Source: a bacterium
GTDB lineage: Bacteria; Planctomycetota; Planctomycetia; Isosphaerales; Isosphaeraceae
NCBI GenBank assembly: GCA_016125085.1
Contig: WGMM01000018.1
Span: 124,001-188,000, forward strand
Reading direction: 5' to 3'
DNA: 64,000 nt
Both the position numbers and the translations under genes were made by a program. Below, in pieces: positions 9,386-17,716 of this stretch. The notes below the pieces were generated by a model. It made no database searches, was not told where the DNA came from, and was given only the letters and a program-made list of their open reading frames with translations. Each line of letters begins with the position of its first letter. Position 1 is the stretch's first letter.

Positions 9386-10711
9386 TTATCCCGGCAGGTA
9401 TCCTTCGAACCGGATGATGCTCTCCGATTCGTCCGCGTAAGTCGGCGGCCTGGGAGATAGCCATTGCACGATCTCGTTCTTGATCGCGAATGCGAAGAAG
9501 TGCTGCCCCTTCGGATTGTAATGGCCGATGTAATATCGCTCGACATAGGCCTTCGCGTCGATCCGGAACTGTGCGAATTCCTCCACGTGCTTATTCACGG
9601 TATCGATGAACGGAATCTTGCGATCCTGCAAAAATTCGACGAATTCACGGGGATGGAAGTCGTGGATCGGCGGCTTCGCGTCCTTCGGCTTGCCTGCGCA
9701 GGCATACCAGACATTCGGCCCCGGATAGCTCAACAGCACGAAAAGCTTCTTGCCAGCACGGGTCAGTTTCGTCTGCACGCGCTCCATGATCCGCATGCCA
9801 GCGCGAATCGCGTAAGCCTCGTAAAGCCTTTGCACTGATCCCTTCACACGATCCAGCGTCGACAGGTCGATGTCCTTCACGCCTGCCACGGCCGCCATTT
9901 CGTCAATGCTCGCACGGTTGACGATGCGGCCCGTTCGAATCGCGATCAGTGCATGCACGATCATGTCATTTCGGAATGTCTCGTAAACCGTCTCGAATTC
10001 GCAGAGTTTCCGTAGTTTATCGGGCGTGTCGGCGTAATTGGGCTTGTCGACGAGGGCTCCTGTGTTCGGGTCGATCCGGGCATGCCGCCACGGATTCGAA
10101 TGATACATCTTTCCGCTGAGAATATTCGGCGGAAACGTCAATTGCCGCCACGCATTGATGCTGCGCCAGTGGTCATCGCCCCATATATTGAAAATGACAT
10201 ATTCCGCACCCAGGTCGGTCGGTTCGTATTTCTCCAGCCGAAGCGCCGCCTGATAGACGCCGAACCCGCCGATGCCGAAATTGCGGATCGGTTCGCCGAA
10301 GTGTCCGGCCAGAATTTCCTGCCAGGTCTCGGCGTCGTTCGACTGATGCCCCTGCGTGAAGCTGTTGCCGTACGTATTGATACGACAAGGCCGGTCGCGG
10401 AAGTTCACCTGAAACCGCTGGCCAGTCGGTTCGTAACGGGCGAGCGTGTGGGAACCGTCCACCCCGTCGCGCATGAAGCTGTTACGCAGAAGGTATCCCG
10501 TGTCCGGGTCGAATTTCGCCCAGACCCTGGCTTTCGGGTCCAGGAAGTCGTCGACGCTCTTCCGGTCCATCACATAAGGTTTCAAAAAGTCGCGGATTTC
10601 CTGATCGGCCTGTTCCTGTGCGAGGACGGAAGTCACGATACCGGCCGGAACGGCGATCGCGGCCTTCTGGAGCACGCGGCGATTGACGCCCGCTTGTGGA
10701 TTTTGATGCAT
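9386..10711 (-). CDS. SGNH/GDSL-type hydrolase with Tat-like signal
   Basis: I start this 441-residue protein at MHQNPQ (10711) because GAGAGG lies 8 nt upstream; the open frame extends 15 codons further. Residues 10-31 form a twin-arginine-like signal (NRRVLQKAAIAVPAGIVTSVLA). An SGNH-type catalytic block follows: TYGNSFTQG with the likely nucleophile Ser117, then RNFGIGGFGVYQAALR, and near the C-terminus GHYNPKGQHFFA, which supplies a plausible catalytic His. Planctomycetes encode many exported SGNH hydrolases for polysaccharide deacetylation or ester cleavage; the substrate here is not identifiable. Divergent from the DUF3303 gene. Confidence 0.75.
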   Translation of the reverse strand: MHQNPQAGVNRRVLQKAAIAVPAGIVTSVLAQEQADQEIRDFLKPYVMDRKSVDDFLDPKARVWAKFDPDTGYLLRNSFMRDGVDGSHTLARYEPTGQRFQVNFRDRPCRINTYGNSFTQGHQSNDAETWQEILAGHFGEPIRNFGIGGFGVYQAALRLEKYEPTDLGAEYVIFNIWGDDHWRSINAWRQLTFPPNILSGKMYHSNPWRHARIDPNTGALVDKPNYADTPDKLRKLCEFETVYETFRNDMIVHALIAIRTGRIVNRASIDEMAAVAGVKDIDLSTLDRVKGSVQRLYEAYAIRAGMRIMERVQTKLTRAGKKLFVLLSYPGPNVWYACAGKPKDAKPPIHDFHPREFVEFLQDRKIPFIDTVNKHVEEFAQFRIDAKAYVERYYIGHYNPKGQHFFAFAIKNEIVQWLSPRPPTYADESESIIRFEGYLPG

Positions 10712-10876
10712 TGGTAATGCCTCTCGGAAGGTCTTGCACGTCGATGAATTTCGCAATCGATTTCCATGAATCTACTCGATGCCAGACACGATCTCAAGCA
10801 CTTCATCGGTCGCATGGCGTATCATGGGTGAAATCCGGAACCGGACTCTCGATCGACATGACCTTCGAGGTCGCTG

Positions 10877-11161
10877 ATGCTTTTCATGATCATCGAACGA
10901 TTCGAAAACGACGACATGCTCCCGGTGTATCGTCGTATGCGCGATGCCGGCCGTGGCCTGCCCGAAGGGCTCGAATATGTCGCGAGCTGGGTCGAACCGA
11001 ATTTCTCGCGATGCTTTCAACTCATGAAGTGCGACGACCTGTGCCTGCTGCAGCAATGGGTCCTGCACTGGCGCGGCACGGGCGTATCGTTCGAAATCGT
11101 ACCCGTGGTCGAAAGTTCGCAGACACGCGCAATCGTCGAGCCGTTACTGGATCGTCCCTGA
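10877..11161 (+). CDS. DUF3303-family small protein
   Basis: A 94-residue protein beginning MLFMIIERF. The pattern FMIIERFENDD, GLPEGLEYVASWVEP, RCFQLMKCDD and FEIVPVV matches my knowledge of the DUF3303 family, a ferredoxin-like (muconolactone-isomerase-like) fold of unknown function. No signal peptide. It precedes the RdmC-like hydrolase gene on the same strand by 137 bp. Confidence 0.75.
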   Translation: MLFMIIERFENDDMLPVYRRMRDAGRGLPEGLEYVASWVEPNFSRCFQLMKCDDLCLLQQWVLHWRGTGVSFEIVPVVESSQTRAIVEPLLDRP

Positions 11162-11298
11162 ATCATATGCGCACGGCATTTCGATTGTCCGATGCGATTC
11201 GCGACTTCGAAGAAGTCCTGGTTCCGCCCGAGACGGCCGTACTCAGCCTCGATTTCGAATCGATCGAAGTCCATGTTCCGAAGGGAACCACCGACATC

Positions 11299-12177
11299 AT
11301 GCAGACATCCATCGTCAGAACTCCGGACGGTTCGGAATTGCATTCCGAGTCGTTCGGTTCGCCGGGCGATCCCCCGGTTCTCCTGATCATGGGCGCAACG
11401 GCATCGGGCCGCTGGTGGCCTGACGATTTCTGCCGAAAGCTCGCCGAATCCGGCATATACGTGATTCGCTACGATCATCGCGATACCGGTGAATCACGCA
11501 AATATCCCGCGGGAGAGCCTGGATACTCCCTGAGCGACCTCGCCGCCGACGCTCTCGCCGTCCTCGACGCCCATGGCGTCGCCAGGGCCCATTTCGCCGG
11601 CATGTCGCTCGGCGGCTGGCTGACGCAAATGCTTGCTCTGACTTATCCTGAGCGTGTTCTGTCCATCACATTGATCGCGTCCGAGCCGCTGGCAACGCCT
11701 GATCCTGAGATCCCGCCGATCGACCCGGCCGTGATCGCGTATCATTCCGCCGCTGGCGAACTGGACTGGACCGACCGGTCCGCCGTCGTCGCATTTCAGG
11801 CCGGTCTCTGGCGGCTGCTCACGGGCCCCGAGCGTTCCTTCGACGTCGATTCCGTTGCCGCGATCGCTTCCGCCGATTTCGAAAGATGCGGCGACCCGCT
11901 CGCGATGTTCAATCACGCTATGCTCGGCGGCGACCCCGAGGAAATGCAACCGCTGCTCGACCGACTTGGCGAAATTCGAGTGCCCGTGCTCATCGTGCAC
12001 GGAACGCACGATCTTGTGCTTTCCTATGAACACGCATTGCGGTCAGCGAAACGGATGCCGCATGCCAGGCTTCTGACTCTTCAAGGTGCCGGGCATGAAC
12101 TCAATCGTCAGGATTGGCCAGAGATCATCGAGGGAATGCGCAGCGCGTTCGGCCAGGCTGATTCGAAAAGGCCGTAA
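11299..12177 (+). CDS. Alpha/beta fold hydrolase, RdmC-like
   Basis: A 292-residue cytoplasmic hydrolase starting MQTSIVRTPDG, with AAGGGA upstream at a slightly long spacing. The open frame extends far upstream but only this start gives a family-like N-terminus. Key blocks: LLIMGATASGRWWPDDFCRKLAE, IRYDHRDTGES, nucleophile elbow GMSLGG (Ser103), acid in VHGTHDLVLS, and His in GAGHELN. This arrangement resembles the RdmC/aclacinomycin-methylesterase group of alpha/beta hydrolases. The substrate is unknown. No operon partner apart from the co-directional DUF3303 gene. Confidence 0.85.
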   Translation: MQTSIVRTPDGSELHSESFGSPGDPPVLLIMGATASGRWWPDDFCRKLAESGIYVIRYDHRDTGESRKYPAGEPGYSLSDLAADALAVLDAHGVARAHFAGMSLGGWLTQMLALTYPERVLSITLIASEPLATPDPEIPPIDPAVIAYHSAAGELDWTDRSAVVAFQAGLWRLLTGPERSFDVDSVAAIASADFERCGDPLAMFNHAMLGGDPEEMQPLLDRLGEIRVPVLIVHGTHDLVLSYEHALRSAKRMPHARLLTLQGAGHELNRQDWPEIIEGMRSAFGQADSKRP

Positions 12178-12243
12178 TCCGAACGAACTCCGTTCGAACT
12201 TGAGATCGATCGATGTCACACGAAGCGACATACCCACCCTCGC

Positions 12244-13011
12244 TCACTTTACGAAATCGCGTGGAATGTCGCTCGATACCGAACGCAACCCGGCGTTTTC
12301 AGGCAATCCGAGTTTTTCGAAGCCCAGGGTTTCGGCCGCCATGTCGCCGAAAAGACAAGTCACGAGATTCGCGAAATCAATTTCATTCGCACGGTCCGCA
12401 AGAATCTGCTGTGTCCAGTTGTTCTCATTGCATTCGAGCGGAGCGAGAGACTGACCAGATCGGCTCAAGACGGCTCGCTCTTGACGAACAAGTTCCGACA
12501 CCGTCCGGGCCGGTCCATTTTCGAATACGTACAGAAGACGAAACGCGGCCGTCTTCATGGCGACTTGAACGATTTCAGCGCTGGCAGGTTCGCTGGACCA
12601 GAGAACGCCCGTGATCCAGAACCGGGCTCGCCGTTTTGCATTCAGAACACGGGGGTCGGGGATTTGTCTCAAGTAGATCTCGGTCGCGAATCGATTCGTC
12701 CAGCCTCCTTTCTGGTCGTCGACAATGACGAGCGAGGCTTCGAATCGTTCGTCGAAATGCGAGAATTCCGGTAAGACGGACTCGATCGTTTCAACTGCGA
12801 TCGAGTCGGCATCCAGCTCAAGGTATCGATCGACGAGATCCCGGACGTGTTCCCTTGCCATGGGATTGGCGAGAACAAGAGGGGCGAAACCGAGTTCTTC
12901 GCCATCTTCATCGATCATCGTTCGGAGATATGCGCGAAATCGTTCCGAATCACGAGGCATTTCGTACAGGCGTTTCAATTCCGGCAATGCCGGCACGTAA
13001 TCGATTCGCAT
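12244..13011 (-). CDS. Uncharacterised conserved protein
   Basis: A 255-residue soluble protein starting MRIDYVPALPELKRLYEMPR; the longer frame to 13122 adds an Arg-rich, unlikely extension. Notable blocks are the N-terminal LKRLYEMPRDSERFRAYL, the central LVIVDDQKGGWTNRFATE and FWITGVLWSSEP. The GGWTNR-TE pattern recalls an uncharacterised family I have seen in planctomycetes and other phyla, but I cannot name a function. No signal peptide or membrane helix. A weak TTGTGT-N18-TATCAT promoter-like pair upstream (minus strand, 13151-13180) contains an inverted repeat. Confidence 0.6.
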   Translation of the reverse strand: MRIDYVPALPELKRLYEMPRDSERFRAYLRTMIDEDGEELGFAPLVLANPMAREHVRDLVDRYLELDADSIAVETIESVLPEFSHFDERFEASLVIVDDQKGGWTNRFATEIYLRQIPDPRVLNAKRRARFWITGVLWSSEPASAEIVQVAMKTAAFRLLYVFENGPARTVSELVRQERAVLSRSGQSLAPLECNENNWTQQILADRANEIDFANLVTCLFGDMAAETLGFEKLGLPENAGLRSVSSDIPRDFVK

Positions 13012-13547
13012 GATCGATGCCCATTGAGAAAGCGGCTTCCGGCGGTTTCGGCGCGATCGAACCAGGAGTCTCCATCGACTTCGAATCCGATCGAATCTTC
13101 GCTGCAGGCGATCTTTCCGCAATCCTATCGAATTCGTTTCGAGTCAAGTAATGATACCGGGTCGGAGTATTCCGACACAATTCTTGACTGTATGAAACGC
13201 TCGAATCACTTCGAGCTTCCTCCGTTCGGTTCTTAAGGGATTTCTGCGGGTGAGTCTCCATTTCGGATTCAGGCAGGATTTCACCTCATCGTATCACGAA
13301 ACCATCCGCTGCATTTCACCGATCCATGGCGATCACGTTTTCGAACTTCGACCGTCGAAAGCGGCCTGAAAGAGCGAATCGCCGGCACGGCGACCGATAC
13401 GCCATCGATACTAAAATTCCGTCTCGAGCGAAATCCTTATCCATTCATGAGTTCGATCGCGAATATGACGATGTACAACCCATGGAAGTTCCTGATGAGC
13501 CAATCCTTCGGATCGTCGATCATGATTTATGAACGGAGCCCGCCTTT
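13012..13547. other. Intergenic stretch with a short palindrome
   Basis: No protein-like frame was found in these 536 bases, which are rich in CGAATC/TCGAA words. The clearest structure is the inverted repeat GTCGGAGTATTCCGAC at 13161-13176, inside a weak minus-strand promoter-like pair upstream of the gene starting at 13011. Confidence 0.4.
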
Positions 13548-14405
13548 TTACGGAGCTTCAGATGAGCGATCTTGGGGCTTCGTTTTACCTGGTGTCTCCT
13601 CATCGTCCACGAACGGGTGGAGCAGTTGCCCGATAAGCGTATTCGGCATCGGTTCGTCGATCCCGTATCTTTCAGGCCATTCGTGGCGCGGCAGATGAAA
13701 CGTCCCGAAAATGATGTCGATCAGCGGCAGGCTCGTCGAATAATTGATCTTCATGGGCGCGATCGCGGAATGATGCCAGTGGTGAAATGGAGGCGTCGCA
13801 ACGATCTTTTCCAGAAAACCGAATCTCCACCTGAGATTGGAGTGAATGAAATAACCCCAGAAGTTCGCCGCGATCGTCACCGTGGCTGGCACCATAAGCC
13901 CACCCGCATGACCCGTCGAGCCGATGCCGATCAGATAGAGCGGTGCAAGGGCAAAAAGGCGGCTGAGGATCATATCGATTGGATGAGCGCGTGTGTTCGA
14001 GAGATAGTCGAGTTCTTCCGAACTGTGATGGACGGAATGAAAACTCCAGAGCCAGGCGTTTTCATGGCTGAGCCGGTGGCCCCAATAATACCCTGTCTCG
14101 CTCGCGAACATGCCGATCCCGAATTTCGCCGCGACAGGCAAACCCGCGATGAATTCGGGAATCGCGGAAGGAATGATACCCCCAGCGAGCAGAACGAGTA
14201 TCGAGACGGGAAATGCCAACAGAAACGTCAAGGCCAGGCTCGACAGGAAATACCAGCCGATATCGAGCGACATGCCATGGCGCCATCTTCTTCTGGCGAT
14301 GTGCGGAAACAGCGATTCCAGCGGCACGAACACCACGCTGAGAACGGCCAGCCAGAGGAAGGCATTGGCCAGATCCTGCAGGATTCGAAATTGAGTGTCT
14401 GTCAT
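13548..14405 (-). CDS. Sterol desaturase / fatty acid hydroxylase family membrane protein
   Basis: A 285-residue integral membrane protein, starting at MTDTQFRIL. It has four or five hydrophobic segments and the eight-histidine di-iron signature of the fatty acid hydroxylase superfamily: HRLSH, HSVHH, then NTRAHP and FHHWHH. Such enzymes hydroxylate or desaturate sterols, carotenoids or fatty acyl chains using O2 at the membrane. The substrate cannot be assigned. The C-terminal tail is short and polar. The two flanking genes are on the same strand but separated by 117 and 536 bp, so it is likely monocistronic. Confidence 0.9.
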   Translation of the reverse strand: MTDTQFRILQDLANAFLWLAVLSVVFVPLESLFPHIARRRWRHGMSLDIGWYFLSSLALTFLLAFPVSILVLLAGGIIPSAIPEFIAGLPVAAKFGIGMFASETGYYWGHRLSHENAWLWSFHSVHHSSEELDYLSNTRAHPIDMILSRLFALAPLYLIGIGSTGHAGGLMVPATVTIAANFWGYFIHSNLRWRFGFLEKIVATPPFHHWHHSAIAPMKINYSTSLPLIDIIFGTFHLPRHEWPERYGIDEPMPNTLIGQLLHPFVDDEETPGKTKPQDRSSEAP

Positions 14406-14522
14406 TTTTCGGAAAGATTCATTCGTGGCACTCGGCGAAATGCGAGCGTGTCGTCGAAAGAACTGCCGCCGAAGAGAATTCGGCGGCCCGTTCGTCATTG
14501 CGGCCAGAAAGACACGAAAGCC

Positions 14523-15302
14523 TCAGACAGCCAGGCGGCGTGACTTGCGGTTCTGCTTCTTCCATGAAAGATAGCCGAGAATCATCGTCGCCATTCCCCC
14601 CAGGATGTACGTGGAAGGTTCAGGGACGGGTACGGCATTCAGGCTGATGCCGTCCAGCATGATCACGGGCGGAAGGCCTGGCATTCCGCTCGGTACGAAC
14701 GAAAGCGTCTGGCTGGATGACGTTGCCGTGAACGTGTTAGTCAAGGTTTCCCAGTTACGGAATCCAGCGTTGGGAACGTTGACCTGACCGGTCGAAATCG
14801 ATTCGGAACCGAACGAAATATCCAGTTGGGCCCAAAAGTCGCCATTGACATCCGTCAATTGGCCGATCGCCCATTGGACCGACAGTTCGTATTGCTGGCC
14901 TAGCGTGAGTCCCGTAATCGTCTGGGAAATGCTGGATCGGCCGTAGTCGCCATCGAGAACCATGAAATAGCCGCCATCGGGGCTGCCGGTGAAGCCGTTG
15001 TTCGAACCGCTGCCAGGGCCCCAGATCTTCACGTTCTGACCTGAACCCGGTGTGTAGATCGAAGGCGCGCCGACCGAATCGGCCGTATTGTCCATGATGA
15101 ACGCGAAGCCCTCACTCTCCGGATTGTTGAGAATGGTTCGGGTCCAGTCGGTCGCGTAACTGATCGTGCCGTTGATCTGGCCCAGCCCGCCATTGAGTTC
15201 GAAACTGCCGTTCGAAACCAGGTCGGCAGGGTCTGCCATGGCTGCGATCGGCGCGAAAATATTTGAGAAAATCACAGAGAAGGCGAAAATCGTTTTTCTC
15301 AT
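14523..15302 (-). CDS. PEP-CTERM sorting domain protein
   Basis: A 259-residue exported protein. An N-terminal signal peptide ends near AAMADP. The body is a beta-rich, carbohydrate-binding-like module (NGSFELNGGLGQ near the start, GGYFMVLDGD, SISQTITGLTLGQQYELSVQW). The C-terminus is a complete PEP-CTERM tripartite signal: VPEPSTYILGG, a hydrophobic helix and a basic KKQNRKSRR tail. It should be an exosortase substrate anchored or released at the cell surface. Start supported by CCGAGG upstream. A sigma-70-like promoter lies about 200 bp upstream. No exosortase gene is in the window. Confidence 0.9.
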   Translation of the reverse strand: MRKTIFAFSVIFSNIFAPIAAMADPADLVSNGSFELNGGLGQINGTISYATDWTRTILNNPESEGFAFIMDNTADSVGAPSIYTPGSGQNVKIWGPGSGSNNGFTGSPDGGYFMVLDGDYGRSSISQTITGLTLGQQYELSVQWAIGQLTDVNGDFWAQLDISFGSESISTGQVNVPNAGFRNWETLTNTFTATSSSQTLSFVPSGMPGLPPVIMLDGISLNAVPVPEPSTYILGGMATMILGYLSWKKQNRKSRRLAV

Positions 15303-15901
15303 TCCGTTGCCTCGGGTTGTTGTGGGTTGTGAACGTTCGGATTGCCTGCGGCAATACCACGTTCGATCAGGAAACCATCAATTTTCGGCAAACGATCGTC
15401 AGAAATCAGATCACGCGAACGCATGAATATCGACAAGTCCGAAACCGGTCGAATCAAAGGCGCAAGTTGAGCTGGCTGAATGAGATTTACCGATAATGAG
15501 TTTTATATTCGGAATCTGCCGAACCTGTCAATAGGTGTACATAAGATCAATTTGTGCTTGCCGATCTTCCAGTCAATGCGCGAGTTCGGTCGATACGATC
15601 GATCGAGTATCAGGCAGTTTATTTCGATGATTTCGGACCCGCGAACCTCAAGTCCGCGATCGAATTCGTCGCATTTCAGGGAAGTGATTCCGGCGTCGGT
15701 CGTAAGACAGCGGCTCTTCACGTTCCGCAACCGATTTCGACAGCCAGCGGGAAAGGCCCGAAATGTCTTGATGATGCCCGAAGCTCTCTCGTTCCGGTGC
15801 GACGCTTGCTACAATGACGCTATACGTTCGACCGGGCGATCACAGTCCGGTCCTCCCCCGATGACCGCCCCGCTTTCGACGCAACCCGGGTTCACTCGAC
15901 C
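15303..15901. other. Divergent intergenic region
   Basis: These 599 bases separate the PEP-CTERM gene (minus) from the TatD-family gene (plus). They hold the PEP-CTERM promoter described separately. No convincing coding frame, RNA gene or repeat was seen in the remainder. Confidence 0.5.
15502..15531 (-). promoter_or_regulatory. Sigma-70-type promoter before the PEP-CTERM gene
   Basis: On the minus strand TTGACA (15531-15526), an 18-bp spacer and TATAAA (15507-15502). It gives a leader of about 190 nt before the ATG at 15302. The spacer carries the inverted repeat TTCGG-N6-CCGAA. Confidence 0.5.
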
Positions 15902-16720
15902 ATGGCACGCTACATCGACCCCCACATCCACATGGTTTCCCGCACGACCGACGACTACAAGCGCATGGCCCTGGCCGGGTGCGCGCTCGTCAGCGAGCCG
16001 GCCTTCTGGGCCGGGTTCGACCGCTCGGGCGTCGAAGGGTTCCGCGACTATTTCCGCCAGCTCACCGACTTCGAAGCCAAGCGGGCCGGCCAGTATGGCA
16101 TCGCCCACTACACCTGGCTGTGCATCAACGCCAAAGAGGCCGAAAACGTCGAGCTTTCGCGTGAAGTGATCGCCATGATTCCCGAATTTCTCGACTCGCC
16201 TCATGTCCTGGGCATCGGCGAAATCGGCCTGAACAAGAACACCCGCAACGAATCGACCGTGTTTCTGGAGCACCTCGACCTGGCCGCGAAGACGGACGAG
16301 CTGATCCTCGTCCACACGCCCCACCTGGCCGACAAATACCAGGGCACGCGGATGATCCTGGACATGCTCAAGGGCGACGGCCGTATCAAGCCCGAGCGGG
16401 TGTGCATCGACCACGTCGAAGAACACACGATCTCCCTGGCCCGCGACGCCGGCCACTGGGTGGGCATGACGCTCTACCCCATCACGAAATGCACCCCGCA
16501 GCGCGCGGCCGACATGGTCGAAAAATACGGCACGGAAAGGATCATGGTCAATTCGGCCGGCGACTGGGGCCATTCCGACCCGCTGGCCGTGCCCGAATTC
16601 ATTTTCGAAATGAAAAAACGGGGCCACTCGCCGGCGGACATCGACAAGGTCGTCTTCCAGAACCCGCTGACTTTCTTCCGCCAGTGCCGCCGGTTCGCCT
16701 GGCAGCCCGCGTCGGACTGA
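15902..16720 (+). CDS. TatD-family metal-dependent hydrolase
   Basis: A 272-residue TIM-barrel metallohydrolase. All expected metal ligands can be seen: DPHIHM (HxH) at the N-terminus, Glu in GIGEIGLNK, His in LVHTPH, His in CIDHVEEH and Asp in NSAGDWGHSD. Its closest recognisable relatives are the TatD-like proteins of ebo clusters (EboB type) rather than classic TatD DNase; no other ebo gene is nearby, so that link is tentative. Probably cytoplasmic, hydrolysing phosphoester or amide bonds. No strong ribosome-binding site precedes the ATG. Confidence 0.85.
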   Translation: MARYIDPHIHMVSRTTDDYKRMALAGCALVSEPAFWAGFDRSGVEGFRDYFRQLTDFEAKRAGQYGIAHYTWLCINAKEAENVELSREVIAMIPEFLDSPHVLGIGEIGLNKNTRNESTVFLEHLDLAAKTDELILVHTPHLADKYQGTRMILDMLKGDGRIKPERVCIDHVEEHTISLARDAGHWVGMTLYPITKCTPQRAADMVEKYGTERIMVNSAGDWGHSDPLAVPEFIFEMKKRGHSPADIDKVVFQNPLTFFRQCRRFAWQPASD

Positions 16721-16783
16721 TCAATCGAATCGATCGCCCTGGCGAATGCAATTCTCAAGACGAATTTCGAAGGACGGCTGGTC

Positions 16784-17683
16784 ATGCTGCGTTTCCTGAT
16801 CGCGCCAGTGGCATTGTGGTTCGCAATGGTGTCGACCGCATCGGCCGCCGAACCGCGAAACGTCGTTCGCGTGCGGGTGTGGGACGAACGTCAGCCGGAG
16901 CAGAAAAAAGCGTATGACGGCGGATTCCTGGGCGATGCCATTGCCCGGCACCTGCAAAAGCATGCCGGCTTCGAAGTGAAATCAGTGGCGCTGGATGATT
17001 CTGATCAAGGGCTGAGCGATGCGGCGCTTGATCAGACCGATGTGCTGATCTGGTGGGGCCACGTGCGGCATGACGCCGTGAAGGTCGACCGCGTGAAGGC
17101 CGTAGTCGATCGCGTGATGGCCGGCAAGCTCAGCCTGATCGCCCTGCATTCGGCCCACTTCGCCCGCCCGTTCATGAGCCTGATGCATGAGCGTTCCAAG
17201 GCCGATGCATTGAAAATGATGCCGGAGGCGGATCGCCGCGCCGGCAAATTCGATTTCTCGCGGCCGCTCAAGCGTGAGATGGTCAAGCCCGATTCGCCGC
17301 TGACACCCCGGCTGGAAAAGCAGGGCGAAACCTGGGTGCTCATTCCGCCCGTGTGCGTGTTTCCGTCATGGCGAGCCGACGCTGCGCCAGGGCATGTCAC
17401 GACGCTTTTGCCGGATCATCCGATCGCGGCCGGTCTGCCGAAAACGTGGGATGTGCGGCAGACGGAAATGTATTCGGAACCGTTTCACGTGCCGCCGCCG
17501 GACGCCGTCATTTTCGAAGAGAAATGGGACAAGGGCGAACGCTTCCGCAGCGGCTGCCTTTGGACAGTCGGCAAGGGCCTGGTGTTTTATTTCCGCCCCG
17601 GGCACGAGACTTATCCGGTTTTCGAACAGGCTGAGGTGATCAAGGTGCTCGAAAACGCCGTGAAGTTCATTGCGATGAAATGA
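16784..17683 (+). CDS. Exported ThuA-like domain protein
   Basis: A 299-residue protein with a signal peptide (cleavage near ASA-AEP) and a ThuA/trehalose-utilisation-like domain, a class I glutamine-amidotransferase-like fold. Evidence includes RVWDERQPEQKKAYDGGFLGDAI, LIWWGHVRHD, IALHSAHFARPFM and the C-terminal GKGLVFYFRPGHETYPVF. Planctomycetes have many exported ThuA proteins, usually near sugar-processing genes; function is unproven. The gene follows the TatD gene by 63 bp on the same strand with AAGGA upstream of the ATG, so cotranscription is possible. Confidence 0.85.
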   Translation: MLRFLIAPVALWFAMVSTASAAEPRNVVRVRVWDERQPEQKKAYDGGFLGDAIARHLQKHAGFEVKSVALDDSDQGLSDAALDQTDVLIWWGHVRHDAVKVDRVKAVVDRVMAGKLSLIALHSAHFARPFMSLMHERSKADALKMMPEADRRAGKFDFSRPLKREMVKPDSPLTPRLEKQGETWVLIPPVCVFPSWRADAAPGHVTTLLPDHPIAAGLPKTWDVRQTEMYSEPFHVPPPDAVIFEEKWDKGERFRSGCLWTVGKGLVFYFRPGHETYPVFEQAEVIKVLENAVKFIAMK

Positions 17684-17716
17684 TACAGGCCGACTGTTTC
17701 GGTGAGATTCGGTATT

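Noticed and set aside
13326-13532. A 68-codon plus-strand frame upstream of the hydroxylase 3' end
   Set aside because: No recognisable features or ribosome-binding site; composition matches the surrounding intergenic DNA.
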